The position numbers and the translations under genes are program-made. Positions 17,146 through 26,258 of a DNA stretch of 55,825 bases are shown piece by piece (the stretch's first letter is position 1; the number at the start of each line of letters is the position of its first letter). This stretch comes from Antarctobacter heliothermus (lineage in GTDB: Bacteria > Pseudomonadota > Alphaproteobacteria > Rhodobacterales > Rhodobacteraceae), in assembly GCF_900188425.1 (NCBI RefSeq), contig NZ_FZON01000031.1:1-55825 (forward strand), read 5' to 3'. The notes beneath the pieces are model-generated. The model ran no database searches. It was not told the DNA's origin and saw only the letters and a program-made list of their open reading frames with translations.

Positions 17146-18060
17146 ATGCGCCCCCAGACCCAAGGCATTCTCCTCATGATCGGCGCCTGCACGATCTGGG
17201 GGCTCTCGCCGATCTACTACAAACTTCTGGTCAACGTGCCGCCGCTGGAATTGCTGGCGCATCGCACCTTCTGGTCGCTGGTGGTCTTTGCCGGGTTGCT
17301 GGCAGTGCAGGGGCGATTGGGCAAGTTGCGCGAGGCGCTGGGGACGGGCAGGGCGGTGCTGATCACCGGCTTTGCCGCGCTGATGATCACGACCAACTGG
17401 TTTCTGTTCATCTATTCGGTGCAGATCGGCCAGGTGCGCGAAACCTCTTTGGGCTACTACATCTTTCCGTTGGTGGCAGTCCTGCTGGGGGTTGTCGTGC
17501 TGCGTGAACGGCTGGCCACGCTGCAATGGGTGGCGGTCGGTCTGGCCGCGCTGGCGGTGACGACGCTGACCGTCGGGCTGGGCAGCGCGCCGTGGATCGC
17601 GCTGACGCTGGCGGTGACCTTTGGGGCCTACGGGCTGGTGAAAAAGCGTATGGCGGTGGGCGCGGTGGTCTCTGTCACCGCAGAGGTGTTGCTGCTCTGC
17701 CCGGTGGCGTTGCTCTGGTTGTTGTGGTTGCAGGGACAGGGCAGCGGCGTGTTCGGCGCGGATCTCCGGACATCCGGTTTGCTGGTGTTTTCCGGCCTGC
17801 TGACGGCCTTTCCGCTGATCCTGTTTTCCGCCGCCGCCAAAAAGGTGAACATGGCGACCTTGGGTCTGCTGCAATACCTCAACCCGACCTTGCAGTTCTT
17901 CTGCGCCGTGGTGCTGTTTTCAGAGCCGTTGACGCCGTTTCACATCGCGGCCTTCGGTTTGATCTGGGTCGCGCTGGCGCTATACTCCGGTGCCGGTCTC
18001 GCTCAGGACAGGGCACGCCGCAAAAGCGTCATGACCTCATCCGCCGAACCGCCGGTCTGA
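17146..18060 (+). CDS. rarD: EamA-family transporter RarD
   Basis: A 304-residue protein with ten predicted membrane helices in two EamA halves. MRPQTQGILLMIGACTIWG begins the first, and LLVNVPPLELLAHRTFWSL and ISQ-like RETSLGYYIFPLVAVLLGV are RarD hallmarks. In E. coli the gene is linked to chloramphenicol resistance, but the physiological substrate is unknown. GGAGA precedes the start. The 197 bp upstream contain no gene. The last 58 bp overlap the 3' end of the convergent LOG-family gene. Confidence 0.88.
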   Translation: MRPQTQGILLMIGACTIWGLSPIYYKLLVNVPPLELLAHRTFWSLVVFAGLLAVQGRLGKLREALGTGRAVLITGFAALMITTNWFLFIYSVQIGQVRETSLGYYIFPLVAVLLGVVVLRERLATLQWVAVGLAALAVTTLTVGLGSAPWIALTLAVTFGAYGLVKKRMAVGAVVSVTAEVLLLCPVALLWLLWLQGQGSGVFGADLRTSGLLVFSGLLTAFPLILFSAAAKKVNMATLGLLQYLNPTLQFFCAVVLFSEPLTPFHIAAFGLIWVALALYSGAGLAQDRARRKSVMTSSAEPPV

Positions 18061-18554
18061 ACAAAATCCAGCAGTGAGCCATCGGCAAAGCCGTTGTCGA
18101 CCACATGGCGCATCAGCGCCCTCAGCGGTTCCCAGTATCCGGCCACGTCCAGCAACACGATGGGTTTCTTGTGCAGGCCCAACTGTCGCCATGTCAGCAC
18201 CTCGAAAAACTCGTCCAGCGACCCGGCGCCGCCGGGCATGACCACCACGGCGTCGGCGTTCATCAGCATGACTTTCTTGCGCTCATGCATGGTCTCGGTG
18301 ATCACGAACCGGGTGAGATCGGTCTTGCCGACCTCCAACTGCAACAGGTGGGTCGGGATCACGCCAAAGGTCTCACCACCCGCCGCCTGAGCCGCCCGCG
18401 CGACGGTGCCCATCAGGCCGACATCTCCGGCACCATAGACCAGCCGCCAGCCTTCTCCGGCCAGGGCCTGCCCAAGGGCCTCGGCCTCGGTCGTAAAGCG
18501 GGGATTTCCGCCCTTGCGCGACCCGCAATAGACACAGATGGAAGATGTAGACAT
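18003..18554 (-). CDS. LOG-family phosphoribohydrolase (TIGR00730)
   Basis: A 183-residue Rossmann-fold protein with ICVYCGSRKG at the start, MHERKKVMLMNADA (R92, K93), and the nucleotide-binding PGGAGSLDEFFE, a PGGxGTxxE motif with Ser for Thr. These enzymes release the base from cytokinin-type or purine nucleoside 5'-monophosphates, and bacterial members also act as AMP/pyrimidine nucleosidases. ATG 18554 was chosen over TTG 18566. It is divergent from the LysM gene over 129 bp and overlaps the rarD tail antisense for 58 bp. The physiological substrate is not predictable. Confidence 0.85.
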   Translation of the reverse strand: MSTSSICVYCGSRKGGNPRFTTEAEALGQALAGEGWRLVYGAGDVGLMGTVARAAQAAGGETFGVIPTHLLQLEVGKTDLTRFVITETMHERKKVMLMNADAVVVMPGGAGSLDEFFEVLTWRQLGLHKKPIVLLDVAGYWEPLRALMRHVVDNGFADGSLLDFVQTGGSADEVMTLLRRALS

Positions 18555-18683
18555 GCAAAACCCCAAGGTTGCCGAAAGAAAACGACTTTTGACCCTTCGT
18601 AGCCTGTGGGATATACACGCTCAACCACCCTGTGGTCCCGTCGGGGGGCTGCGGCCATGGGGACAGACGTTCGGAAGGCTGCC

Positions 18684-21119
18684 ATGAGCAAGATCGCACT
18701 CTATTCGGCCATCGCTGGCGCCGGGACCGTCGGGACCGTGACCGTGATGGTGATGACCGGCATGATCCAGATGCCGGGGACGCCGGCTGTGGACACACCG
18801 CCGCCCGCAGCGGTTGTCACCGCACCCGAGGCGCCGGTGCCGCCAGTTGCGCCAAATGCGGATGCACCGCTGGCCACGGCAGACCCGGCCACGCCGCCGG
18901 TTGTGACGACGGATGCGCCCGATCCAGCCAGCCCGCCGGTTGCGACGACGGATGCGCCCGACCCGGCCACACCGCCGGTTGCGACGGCAGACGCACCAGA
19001 CCCGGCCAGCCCGCCTGTCGCAACGGCAGATGCACCCGATCCGGCCACGCCGCAGGTCGCCACGGCGGAAACGCCCGACCCGGCAACGCCGCCGGTTGCG
19101 ACGGCGGATGCGCCCGACCCAGCCAGCCCGCCGGTTGTGACGGCGGATACGCCCGACCCAGCCAGCCCGCCGGTTGTGACGGCGGATAAGCCCGACCCGG
19201 CCACGCCGCCGGTTGCGACGACGGATGCGCCCGATCCAACCAGCCCGCCGGTTGCGACGGCAGATGCACCCGATCCGGCCACGCCGCCGGTCGCCACGGC
19301 GGAAACGCCCGACCCGGCAACGCCGCCGCTGGAAACTGCTGCGGTCGCTGACCCGGTGTCGTCCGATCCGGCGCAACCTCCGCGTCCATCTGCGCCCACT
19401 GACACCACTGTCGCCCCGGCCCCGGATGAGACGGGGGCCGCGCCCGCCCCGATTGAATCCGCAGCGCCGACGCCCACAGGGCCTGTCGCGGTGCCGCTGC
19501 CCGACGAGACACTTACCGCAACGGCCCCGGATGCGACAACCGCAGCGCCCGCCCCGGTCGAGACCGCCGCCGCGCCCGCGCCCCGTGACGCCGGGGCCGC
19601 ACCCGATGCGACGGACCCGGACCCGGCCGCCGGTGCCTTGCTGCCGCTTTTTGACCCGGGCGCAACCGCCGTTGTCCCCGAACTGCTGCTGGACGGGGAT
19701 GTGGCGATCAAACGCCCCAGCTTTGACGTTGTGCGTGCCGAAACCGATGGCTTTTCGCTGATCGCGGGCGGAGGAGAGCCGGGGGCCAAGCTGGAAGTGA
19801 TTGTCGACGGCGAGCCGGTCGAAACGCTGGAGATCGGGCGCGACGGCAAGTTCACCACCTTCCTCAACCTGCCGCCGGACCGGGCCGCCGTCATCAGCCT
19901 GCGCCAGACCGCCGACGAAAAGACGGTCCTGTCCGAGGGAGAGGTGATCGTCGCGCCGCAACAGGTCGCCGCCGCTGACATCCTCCCCGAACGCCAGCCC
20001 AAGGCCGCTGTGGACACCGGCCCGATTCTGGAAACCCGAGCTGACCCGGACGCGTCCGATGCCGACCCGGCCCGTGCAACCATACCTCCTGCCACTACAC
20101 CTCCTGCCATCACTCCCCCTGTCGCCACGTCGCCCGCAGCGCCCCCCCCCAGCACGCCACCTGTCGGTGACGATGGCGCGGTGGTTGCCTCGGCTCCCGT
20201 AGTTGATCCGGAGGCGGCCAAAGGCCAGCCCGCAACGGACGCCGACCAGATCGCCGGCGTGTTCCCGCAACCCGAGGTCGGGGTCGGACCCGATCCGCTT
20301 GGCGCGCCAAAATGGAACGGCGCACCGGCGCGCGGCCCTGTTCCCGGCGTGCAGCCCGCGCCACAGGCGGGGGTTGCGCCTTTGCGTCCGGGGGCCGCGC
20401 CGGGAACGCCTGTTCCTGTCGATGACAAGGATCCCAATGCGCCGCAGGTCGGGACTGTCACCACTGCTATCCCCGAGCCTGTCGGCCCTCTGGCCGGGGC
20501 CGATCCGGCGATGCCCGCCGCGGACCCGGTCATCACCGCCCGCGCCTTGCCGGATGCAACCGACCCGCCGGCGTCGCCGCGAGGGCCTGCGGTGCTGCTG
20601 TCCACGCCGCGCGGGGTAGAGGCGCTGTCGACCGCGCCGATCGCGCCGGGGGATGTGGCGCTGGATTCGATCAGTTACGACGATCAGGGTGATGTGCTGC
20701 TGTCGGGACGTGGCAAGACAGCGGCCTTTGTGCGCATCTACCTGGACAACACGCCTGTCACGACCTCGCGGATCCGCGAAGACGGCGGCTGGCGGGTGGA
20801 GCTGCCCGAGGTCGATCAGGGCACCTATGTGCTGCGCATCGACCAGATCAATGAGCGCGGTCAGGTCACCGCGCGCGTCGAAAGCCCGTTCCTGCGCGAA
20901 AGCGCCGCCGTTCTTGAACGCGCCCTTGCCGGGGGAACCGGTCTTGTGCGCACCGTGACAATCCAGCCGGGCAATACGCTGTGGGGGATTTCAAGCAATC
21001 GCTACGGCGACGGAATGCAATATGTCCGCATCTTCGAGGCCAACCGCGAACGGATCCGCAACCCCGACCTGATCTACCCCGGCCAGATCTTCAATCTGCC
21101 GGACGGCGCGGGGAACTGA
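18684..21119 (+). CDS. LysM-domain cell-envelope protein with Pro/Asp tandem repeats
   Basis: 811 residues from ATG 18684 (GGAAGG upstream). A short N-terminal membrane anchor or signal (about 6-28) is followed by a long Pro/Ala/Asp/Thr-rich linker. This includes eleven 13-residue repeats of the type DAPDPATPPVATA (about residues 77-219). Then come two beta-rich modules, each resembling a bacterial Ig-like or carbohydrate-binding fold (about 355-430 around GEPGAKLEVIVDGEPVETL, and about 660-740 around RIYLDNTPVTTSRIREDGG). The C-terminal LysM is at about 756-808 (TVTIQPGNTLWGISSNRYG, NPDLIYPGQIFNL). LysM binds N-acetylglucosamine in peptidoglycan, so a periplasmic protein tethered to the membrane and reaching the wall is likely. 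Confidence 0.85.
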   Translation: MSKIALYSAIAGAGTVGTVTVMVMTGMIQMPGTPAVDTPPPAAVVTAPEAPVPPVAPNADAPLATADPATPPVVTTDAPDPASPPVATTDAPDPATPPVATADAPDPASPPVATADAPDPATPQVATAETPDPATPPVATADAPDPASPPVVTADTPDPASPPVVTADKPDPATPPVATTDAPDPTSPPVATADAPDPATPPVATAETPDPATPPLETAAVADPVSSDPAQPPRPSAPTDTTVAPAPDETGAAPAPIESAAPTPTGPVAVPLPDETLTATAPDATTAAPAPVETAAAPAPRDAGAAPDATDPDPAAGALLPLFDPGATAVVPELLLDGDVAIKRPSFDVVRAETDGFSLIAGGGEPGAKLEVIVDGEPVETLEIGRDGKFTTFLNLPPDRAAVISLRQTADEKTVLSEGEVIVAPQQVAAADILPERQPKAAVDTGPILETRADPDASDADPARATIPPATTPPAITPPVATSPAAPPPSTPPVGDDGAVVASAPVVDPEAAKGQPATDADQIAGVFPQPEVGVGPDPLGAPKWNGAPARGPVPGVQPAPQAGVAPLRPGAAPGTPVPVDDKDPNAPQVGTVTTAIPEPVGPLAGADPAMPAADPVITARALPDATDPPASPRGPAVLLSTPRGVEALSTAPIAPGDVALDSISYDDQGDVLLSGRGKTAAFVRIYLDNTPVTTSRIREDGGWRVELPEVDQGTYVLRIDQINERGQVTARVESPFLRESAAVLERALAGGTGLVRTVTIQPGNTLWGISSNRYGDGMQYVRIFEANRERIRNPDLIYPGQIFNLPDGAGN
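18912..19340 (+). repeat. Eleven tandem 39-bp units encoding DxPDPAxPPVxTx
   Basis: In-frame units of exactly 39 bp run from Asp at 18912 to Ala at 19340, preceded by a partial unit. Variation is ordered: T or S after PDPA, VATA, VATT or VVTA at the end, and ETPDP in units 5 and 11. Units 4-5 and 10-11 are nearly identical pairs, suggesting block duplication. No spacers separate the units, so it is not CRISPR. Confidence 0.9.
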
Positions 21120-21207
21120 TCTGCACGCTGGCTGCGCCAATCTCGGGGCGGCTCTGGAAACCCGGCAATCAAAGGGCTAGGTGAGGGGGATCAGCCAAAG
21201 GTCCCCC

Positions 21208-23028
21208 ATGCCCCCAGACTTGACCTCCGCCAGTGACATTGCCCGCGAAGAGCGCCGCTCTGGCTGGCGCACCATCCGCCGTGTCGGCCCCTATCTCTGG
21301 CCAGAGGGGCAAACATGGGCCAAGCGCCGCGTGGTCATCGCGCTGGCCTTGTTGGTGCTGGCCAAGCTGATCGCCGTGTTCACCCCCATCTTGTACAAGG
21401 CAGCGGTCGACACGCTGTCGGGCGATGTGTCCGACCTGATGCTGGGCGCAGTGGGCCTGACAGTGGCCTACGGCGTGGCGCGGTTGATGACCGTGGGGTT
21501 CCAGCAACTCCGCGATGCGGTCTTTGCCAAGGTCGGACAGCGCGCTCTGCGCCGTCTGGCGCTGGAGACCTTTACCCATATCCACCGCCTGTCCATGCGT
21601 TATCACATCACCCGCAAGACCGGCGGGCTGAGCCGCATCATCGAACGCGGCGTCAAGGGCGTTGAATTCCTGCTGCGTTTCCTGCTGTTCAGCATCGGGC
21701 CGTTGATGCTGGAACTGCTGCTGGTCGCGGCGGTGCTCTTTTTCCTGTTCGATGTCTGGTATCTGGCTGTCGTCGTTGGTGTGATCAGCCTCTATATCAT
21801 CTTTACCTTCAAGGTGACGGAATGGCGGGTCAAGCTGCGCCGTGAGATGAACAAGCAGGACACCGACGCCAACCAAAAGGCGATCGACAGCCTGCTGAAC
21901 TTTGAGACGGTCAAGTATTTCGGTGCCGAGGGGCGCGAGGCGGCGCGCTATGACGTCGCCATGCAGGGCTACGAGGCGGCGGCGATCAAGACGGCGACCT
22001 CACTGGCGGCGCTGAACACCGGCCAGTCGCTGATCATCACCTCCGGATTGGTGGCGGTGATGGCCATGGCGGCAGTGGGGGTGCAGAACGGCGCGCTGAC
22101 GGTGGGCGATTTCGTCATGGTCAACGCCTACATGATCCAGATCACCATGCCGCTGAACTTTCTCGGCACTGTCTACCGTGAAATCCGGCAGGCGCTGGTC
22201 GACATGGGCGAGATGTTCGAACTGCTGGAACAGCCGCGCGAGGTGTCGGACAAACCCGGAGCGCCGGATCTGGCGGTGTCGGGCGGCGTCGTGACGTTCA
22301 CGGATGTGAAATTCGGCTATGAGCCGACCCGCCCGATCCTCAAGGGCATCGATGTAACCGTGGGCGCGGGTGAGAACGTCGCGCTTGTAGGCCCCTCGGG
22401 GTCGGGCAAATCCACCATCGGGCGTCTGTTGTTCCGGTTCTACGACGTGGACGGCGGTAGCGTGCAGATCGACGGACAGGACTTGCGCGACGTGACACAG
22501 GACAGCCTGCATGCCGCCATCGGTGTGGTGCCGCAGGACACGGTGCTGTTCAACGACACGATCCGCTATAACATCGCCTATGGCCGTGACGGCGCGTCCG
22601 AGGACGACATCATTGCCGCCGCACGGGCCGCCCAGATCCATGAGTTTATCGCCAGCCTGCCAGAGGGCTATGACACACAGGTGGGCGAACGCGGCCTGAA
22701 ACTGTCGGGCGGCGAAAAGCAACGCGTCGGCATTGCGCGTACCTTGCTGAAAGATCCGCCGATCCTGCTGCTGGATGAGGCGACCAGCGCGCTGGACACC
22801 GAAACAGAGGCCTCGATCCAGGAGGCGCTGCGCCGCGCGGGCGAGGGGCGGACCGTGATCACCATCGCGCACCGCCTGTCCACCATCGCCGACGCCGACC
22901 GGATCGTGGTGTTGCAGGACGGGCAGGTGGTCGAACAGGGCACCCATGACGATCTGTTGGCCCGTCAGGGGCGTTATTCGGCGCTTTGGGCCCGCCAGCA
23001 GGCCGGTGAGGATGAGGCGGCCGCCTGA
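21208..23028 (+). CDS. Atm1/HMT1-type ABC exporter (fused permease-ATPase)
   Basis: A 606-residue half-transporter that should act as a homodimer. The N-terminal six-helix domain includes QRALRRLALETFTHIHRLS, RKTGGLSRIIERGVKGVEF and the ATM1-like LLNFETVKYFGAEGREAARY. The ATPase domain has Walker A GPSGSGKS (395-402), signature LSGGEKQR (near 499), Walker B ILLLDEATSALD and the switch AHRLST. Alphaproteobacterial Atm1 exports glutathione-metal or glutathione-sulfur species and is linked to metal tolerance and Fe-S homeostasis. ATG 21208 is preferred, though an in-frame GTG at 21181 is possible. A hairpin lies 24 bp after the stop. Confidence 0.9.
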   Translation: MPPDLTSASDIAREERRSGWRTIRRVGPYLWPEGQTWAKRRVVIALALLVLAKLIAVFTPILYKAAVDTLSGDVSDLMLGAVGLTVAYGVARLMTVGFQQLRDAVFAKVGQRALRRLALETFTHIHRLSMRYHITRKTGGLSRIIERGVKGVEFLLRFLLFSIGPLMLELLLVAAVLFFLFDVWYLAVVVGVISLYIIFTFKVTEWRVKLRREMNKQDTDANQKAIDSLLNFETVKYFGAEGREAARYDVAMQGYEAAAIKTATSLAALNTGQSLIITSGLVAVMAMAAVGVQNGALTVGDFVMVNAYMIQITMPLNFLGTVYREIRQALVDMGEMFELLEQPREVSDKPGAPDLAVSGGVVTFTDVKFGYEPTRPILKGIDVTVGAGENVALVGPSGSGKSTIGRLLFRFYDVDGGSVQIDGQDLRDVTQDSLHAAIGVVPQDTVLFNDTIRYNIAYGRDGASEDDIIAAARAAQIHEFIASLPEGYDTQVGERGLKLSGGEKQRVGIARTLLKDPPILLLDEATSALDTETEASIQEALRRAGEGRTVITIAHRLSTIADADRIVVLQDGQVVEQGTHDDLLARQGRYSALWARQQAGEDEAAA

Positions 23029-23052
23029 GGTGGACGCCACAGATGGACTGGC

Positions 23053-23072
23053 ATGGGGCGGGATCGCCCCAT
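23053..23072. terminator. Bidirectional hairpin between convergent genes
   Basis: ATGGGGCG, loop GGAT, CGCCCCAT: a perfect 8-bp stem between the ABC exporter stop (23028) and the end of the convergent acetyltransferase (23077). No strong T tract flanks it on either strand. Confidence 0.55.
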
Positions 23073-23076
23073 TGCC

Positions 23077-23706
23077 TCAGTCCCCATCCAGCGCCTCTTG
23101 TGCAGCGGCGAAATACGCGCCCAGATGCTCGCCGTCCACCAGCGCGTGATGCACCTGCAGGCTCATCGCCATGCGCCAGCACGCGCCCTCGGGGACGATC
23201 TTGCCCCAGGCCACGCGCGGGATGCAGTCATCGGCATGGGGCATGGCGTTGTCCAGCGATGTGAAATCCATCCACGGCAGGCAGGACATATAGGCCACCG
23301 CGTCGCCGCGCCCGGTGTTCGCCTCCAGCGTTGTTCGCTGCCGCGCTTCTGCAATGGCCGCGACGGCGCCTGTGTCGAACTGTGCGAAATTCTCGTGGAA
23401 CGGCACATAGGAGAAGTTGAACCCGCCCTCGGGGCGTGGCACCGGCGATGACAGCAGCACCCTGTCATGGCGCACGACCACGTCACCGCGAAACCGCATG
23501 TTCAGTTCCGGCACCGCGTGCAGCCCGTGCCCGATGGCATGCAGACAGGCGCGAAAGACCGAGGTGCCCTTTGGCTTGCGCTCCGTCATCAGCCGGGTGG
23601 CGTCCAGCCGGACGGTCACCGCGTAGTGCGGCCGGGCGAATCCCTTGAACCATCGGAACTGTTCGGTCCGGGGCCAGCTGTCCAGATCGACCTCATGTTC
23701 TGCCAT
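23077..23706 (-). CDS. Chloramphenicol-acetyltransferase-like protein (CatA fold)
   Basis: 209 residues, the typical monomer size for trimeric type A CAT. The active-site motif LQVHHALVDGEHLG (H186/H187, D191) matches HHxxxDGxH. TSVFRACLHAIGHGLHAVPELNMR and the central FNFSYVPFHENFAQFD also fit. The enzyme would transfer acetyl from acetyl-CoA. Many environmental homologues do not act on chloramphenicol, so resistance should not be assumed. The pocket residues are not obviously those of CAT I or III. It is divergent from malate synthase across 155 bp. Confidence 0.8.
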   Translation of the reverse strand: MAEHEVDLDSWPRTEQFRWFKGFARPHYAVTVRLDATRLMTERKPKGTSVFRACLHAIGHGLHAVPELNMRFRGDVVVRHDRVLLSSPVPRPEGGFNFSYVPFHENFAQFDTGAVAAIAEARQRTTLEANTGRGDAVAYMSCLPWMDFTSLDNAMPHADDCIPRVAWGKIVPEGACWRMAMSLQVHHALVDGEHLGAYFAAAQEALDGD

Positions 23707-23742
23707 GCGTGCCCCCCTTTTGCGCTTTGCCCGAGAAAGTGG

Positions 23743-23765
23743 TGTTTCAAACTTAGCCTGAAACA
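23743..23765. promoter_or_regulatory. Dyad between the CAT-like gene and malate synthase
   Basis: TGTTTCA (23743-23749), 9-bp spacer, TGAAACA (23759-23765). Further complementary GAGAA/TTCTC arms lie outside. It is in the divergent intergenic region, so it is a candidate operator, or a terminator-like hairpin that insulates the two units. Confidence 0.4.
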
Positions 23766-23861
23766 GCTTCTCCTTCGGGACGGCAATAAATGCGATGCCA
23801 CTTGTTGCCTATCGGAAACAGAATGCTACGGTCCGCGTCAAGACATCAGAAGAGGTATACC

Positions 23862-26012
23862 ATGGTCGACCGTGTAGCGCGCGCAGGTCTGGACGTTGAC
23901 ACACGTCTGGCTGCGTTCATCGAAGAGCAGGCCTTGCCGGGGACGGGCATTGCGGCGGATGCCTTCTGGGACAGGCTGTCGGCACTGGCGCATGACTTTG
24001 GCCCCCGCAACCGCGCGCTGCTGGACACCCGCGAGACAATGCAGGGCCAGATCGACGACTGGCACAAGGCCCGCGCCAACCAGCCGCACGACCATGAGGC
24101 CTACAAGGCATTCCTGTCGGAAATCGGCTACCTGCGCCCCGAAGGCGGGGATTTCGAGATCGAGACGGCAAGCACCGACCCCGAGATTGCCACTGTTCCC
24201 GGCCCGCAACTGGTGGTGCCGATCACCAATGCCCGCTACGCGCTGAACGCCGCAAATGCCCGCTGGGGCAGCCTGTATGACGGGCTGTACGGCACCGATG
24301 CCATCGGCTCAAACCCGCCCAAAGGCGGCTATGACAAGGGGCGCGGGGCGCGTGTCATCGCCCGCGCGCGGGTGTTTCTGGATGAGGCGTTTCCGGTCGA
24401 GGGTGTCAGCCATGCGGATGCCCGGCGCTATCACGTCAAAGGCGGGGCGCTGCTGGTGGACGATTCTCCGCTGGCCGATCCGTCCAAGTTTCGCGGCTAT
24501 CGCGGTCACCCCAAGGCACCCGAGGCGGTGTTGCTGTGCAACAACGGGTTGCATGTAGAGCTGGTCTTTGACCGGACTCATCAGATTGGCGCGCGCGATC
24601 AGGCGGGGCTGGCAGATGTGCGGCTGGAATCAGCCGTCTCAGCCATCATGGACTGTGAGGATTCGGTCGCCTGCGTCGATGGTGAGGACAAGACGCTGGC
24701 CTATGCCAACTGGCTGGGCCTGATGAAGGGCGACTTGACCGAGAGTTTCGAGAAGGGTGGCGAAACCCTGACCCGGCGTCTGACCCCGGACCACGAATTC
24801 CTCGGCTCTGATGGCGCACCGTTCACGATCAAGGGCCGCGCCCTGATGCTGGTGCGCAATGTCGGCCACCTGATGACCAACCCGGCGATCCTGCTGCGCG
24901 ATGGCTCGGAGATCTTTGAGGGTCTGATGGACGCGATGATCACCGTGCTGATCGCCAAACATGACCTGGGCCGCACCGAAGGCGGCCTGCGCAACAGCCA
25001 CCATGGCTCTGTCTACGTCGTCAAACCCAAGATGCACGGCCCCGATGAGGTCGTCTTTGCCGATGAGGTGTTCACCTTTGTCGAGCAGGCGCTGAACCTG
25101 CCGCGCTACACCGTGAAACTGGGCATCATGGACGAGGAACGCCGCACCAGCGTCAACCTCAAGGAATGTATCCGCGCGGCAAAGCACCGGGTCGCCTTTA
25201 TCAACACCGGCTTTCTGGATCGCACCGGCGATGAGATCCACACCTCGATGGAGGCGGGGCCGTTTTCCCGCAAGGATTTCATCAAGCGCAAAGGCTGGAT
25301 CGGGGCCTATGAGGCGCGCAATGTGGATATCGGTCTGGAATGCGGCCTGTCGGGGCGCGCGCAGATCGGCAAGGGCATGTGGGCCATGCCCGACAAGATG
25401 GCCGCCATGCTGGAGGCCAAGATCGAACACCCCAAGGCGGGGGCCAACTGCGCCTGGGTGCCGTCGCCCACCGCCGCCACGCTGCACGCGCTGCACTATC
25501 ACAAGGTCGATGTGTTTGCGGTGCAAAAGGCGCTGCGCGCCGGGGGCCGCCGCGCCCATGTGGACGCAGTGCTGGAAATCCCGCTGGCCACCTTCCGCAA
25601 ATGGCGGCCCGAACAGGTCACTCGTGAGGTCGAAAACAACGCCCAGGGCATCCTTGGCTACGTTGTCCGCTGGATCGATGCGGGCGTGGGCTGTTCCAAG
25701 GTGCCGGACATCAACGATGTGGGCCTGATGGAGGACCGCGCCACCTGCCGGATCTCCAGCCAGCATATCGCCAACTGGCTGCACCACGGGGTTGTCACCC
25801 GCGATGAGGTCATGGAGATCATGAAGCGCATGGCAGAGGTGGTCGACCGCCAGAATGCGGGTGATCCAACCTACCGGCCCATGGCGCCGGGCTTTGACGG
25901 GGTGGCCTTTCAGGCGGCCTGCGAACTGGTGCTGGAGGGCCGGGTGCAACCCTCTGGCTATACCGAACCTGTGCTGCACCGTCGCCGGTTGGAGCTAAAG
26001 GCGGCGGGCTGA
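23862..26012 (+). CDS. glcB: Malate synthase G
   Basis: A 716-residue monomeric isoform condensing glyoxylate with acetyl-CoA to malate in the glyoxylate shunt. It starts [19 protein letters not shown] with GAGG upstream. Recognisable are [37 protein letters not shown] (acidic metal site), [50 protein letters not shown] and [18 protein letters not shown]. The frame extends upstream to 23790, but the family start is at 23862. A GC hairpin and repeat follow the stop. No isocitrate lyase is in the window. Confidence 0.97.
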   Translation: MVDRVARAGLDVDTRLAAFIEEQALPGTGIAADAFWDRLSALAHDFGPRNRALLDTRETMQGQIDDWHKARANQPHDHEAYKAFLSEIGYLRPEGGDFEIETASTDPEIATVPGPQLVVPITNARYALNAANARWGSLYDGLYGTDAIGSNPPKGGYDKGRGARVIARARVFLDEAFPVEGVSHADARRYHVKGGALLVDDSPLADPSKFRGYRGHPKAPEAVLLCNNGLHVELVFDRTHQIGARDQAGLADVRLESAVSAIMDCEDSVACVDGEDKTLAYANWLGLMKGDLTESFEKGGETLTRRLTPDHEFLGSDGAPFTIKGRALMLVRNVGHLMTNPAILLRDGSEIFEGLMDAMITVLIAKHDLGRTEGGLRNSHHGSVYVVKPKMHGPDEVVFADEVFTFVEQALNLPRYTVKLGIMDEERRTSVNLKECIRAAKHRVAFINTGFLDRTGDEIHTSMEAGPFSRKDFIKRKGWIGAYEARNVDIGLECGLSGRAQIGKGMWAMPDKMAAMLEAKIEHPKAGANCAWVPSPTAATLHALHYHKVDVFAVQKALRAGGRRAHVDAVLEIPLATFRKWRPEQVTREVENNAQGILGYVVRWIDAGVGCSKVPDINDVGLMEDRATCRISSQHIANWLHHGVVTRDEVMEIMKRMAEVVDRQNAGDPTYRPMAPGFDGVAFQAACELVLEGRVQPSGYTEPVLHRRRLELKAAG

Positions 26013-26040
26013 GCGCGCCGCCTCCGGGCCACCGTGGGGG

Positions 26041-26116
26041 GGCGAGGGCGGACGGGGGCGCTGCCCCCGTCTCCCTTTGGTCGACTCCCCCGGGATATTT
26101 TTGGACAGAAGAAGCC
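26041..26116 (+). repeat. Rhodobacteraceae-style GC-rich intergenic repeat with hairpin
   Basis: ACGGGGGC / GCCCCCGT (26052-26059 and 26063-26070, loop GCT) is followed by CTCCCTTTGGTCGACT and CCCCCGGGATATTTTTGG and GAAGAAG. From memory this layout is frequent between genes in Rhodobacteraceae genomes. Here it lies just after glcB and may also end its transcript. The rest of 26013-26258 shows no gene. Confidence 0.55.
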
Positions 26117-26258
26117 GCGGTGCCTGTTTTTGGCGAATGCCTCTACAACGGGCAGCGCACGCGCCTTGTGTGCGGGTGCAGGGCGCTCTGTGCGGGCCAA
26201 CACTTTTCGTGGCGGACGATGTGGTCTAAACATCGGCTGTTCACAAGGAGCAGGATTC

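Noticed and set aside
18880-19345. Possible CRISPR array
   Set aside because: Units are contiguous 39-bp multiples in frame, without unique spacers or leader, and no cas genes occur in the window.
18701-20605. Long reverse-strand open frame (634 codons) opposite the LysM gene
   Set aside because: It is the mirror of the 39-bp repeats and Pro/Ala-rich coding; the composition is pure low-complexity Gly/Ser/Val and there is no start signal or domain. The forward frame has a signal segment and a LysM domain.
23077-23706. Calling the acetyltransferase a chloramphenicol resistance gene
   Set aside because: Only the fold and the HHxxxDGxH motif are visible; environmental CatA-like proteins often have other substrates, so a resistance claim is not supported.
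24639-25979. Reverse-strand 446-codon frame opposite malate synthase
   Set aside because: The forward gene is recognised throughout as malate synthase G; the antisense product has no motif.
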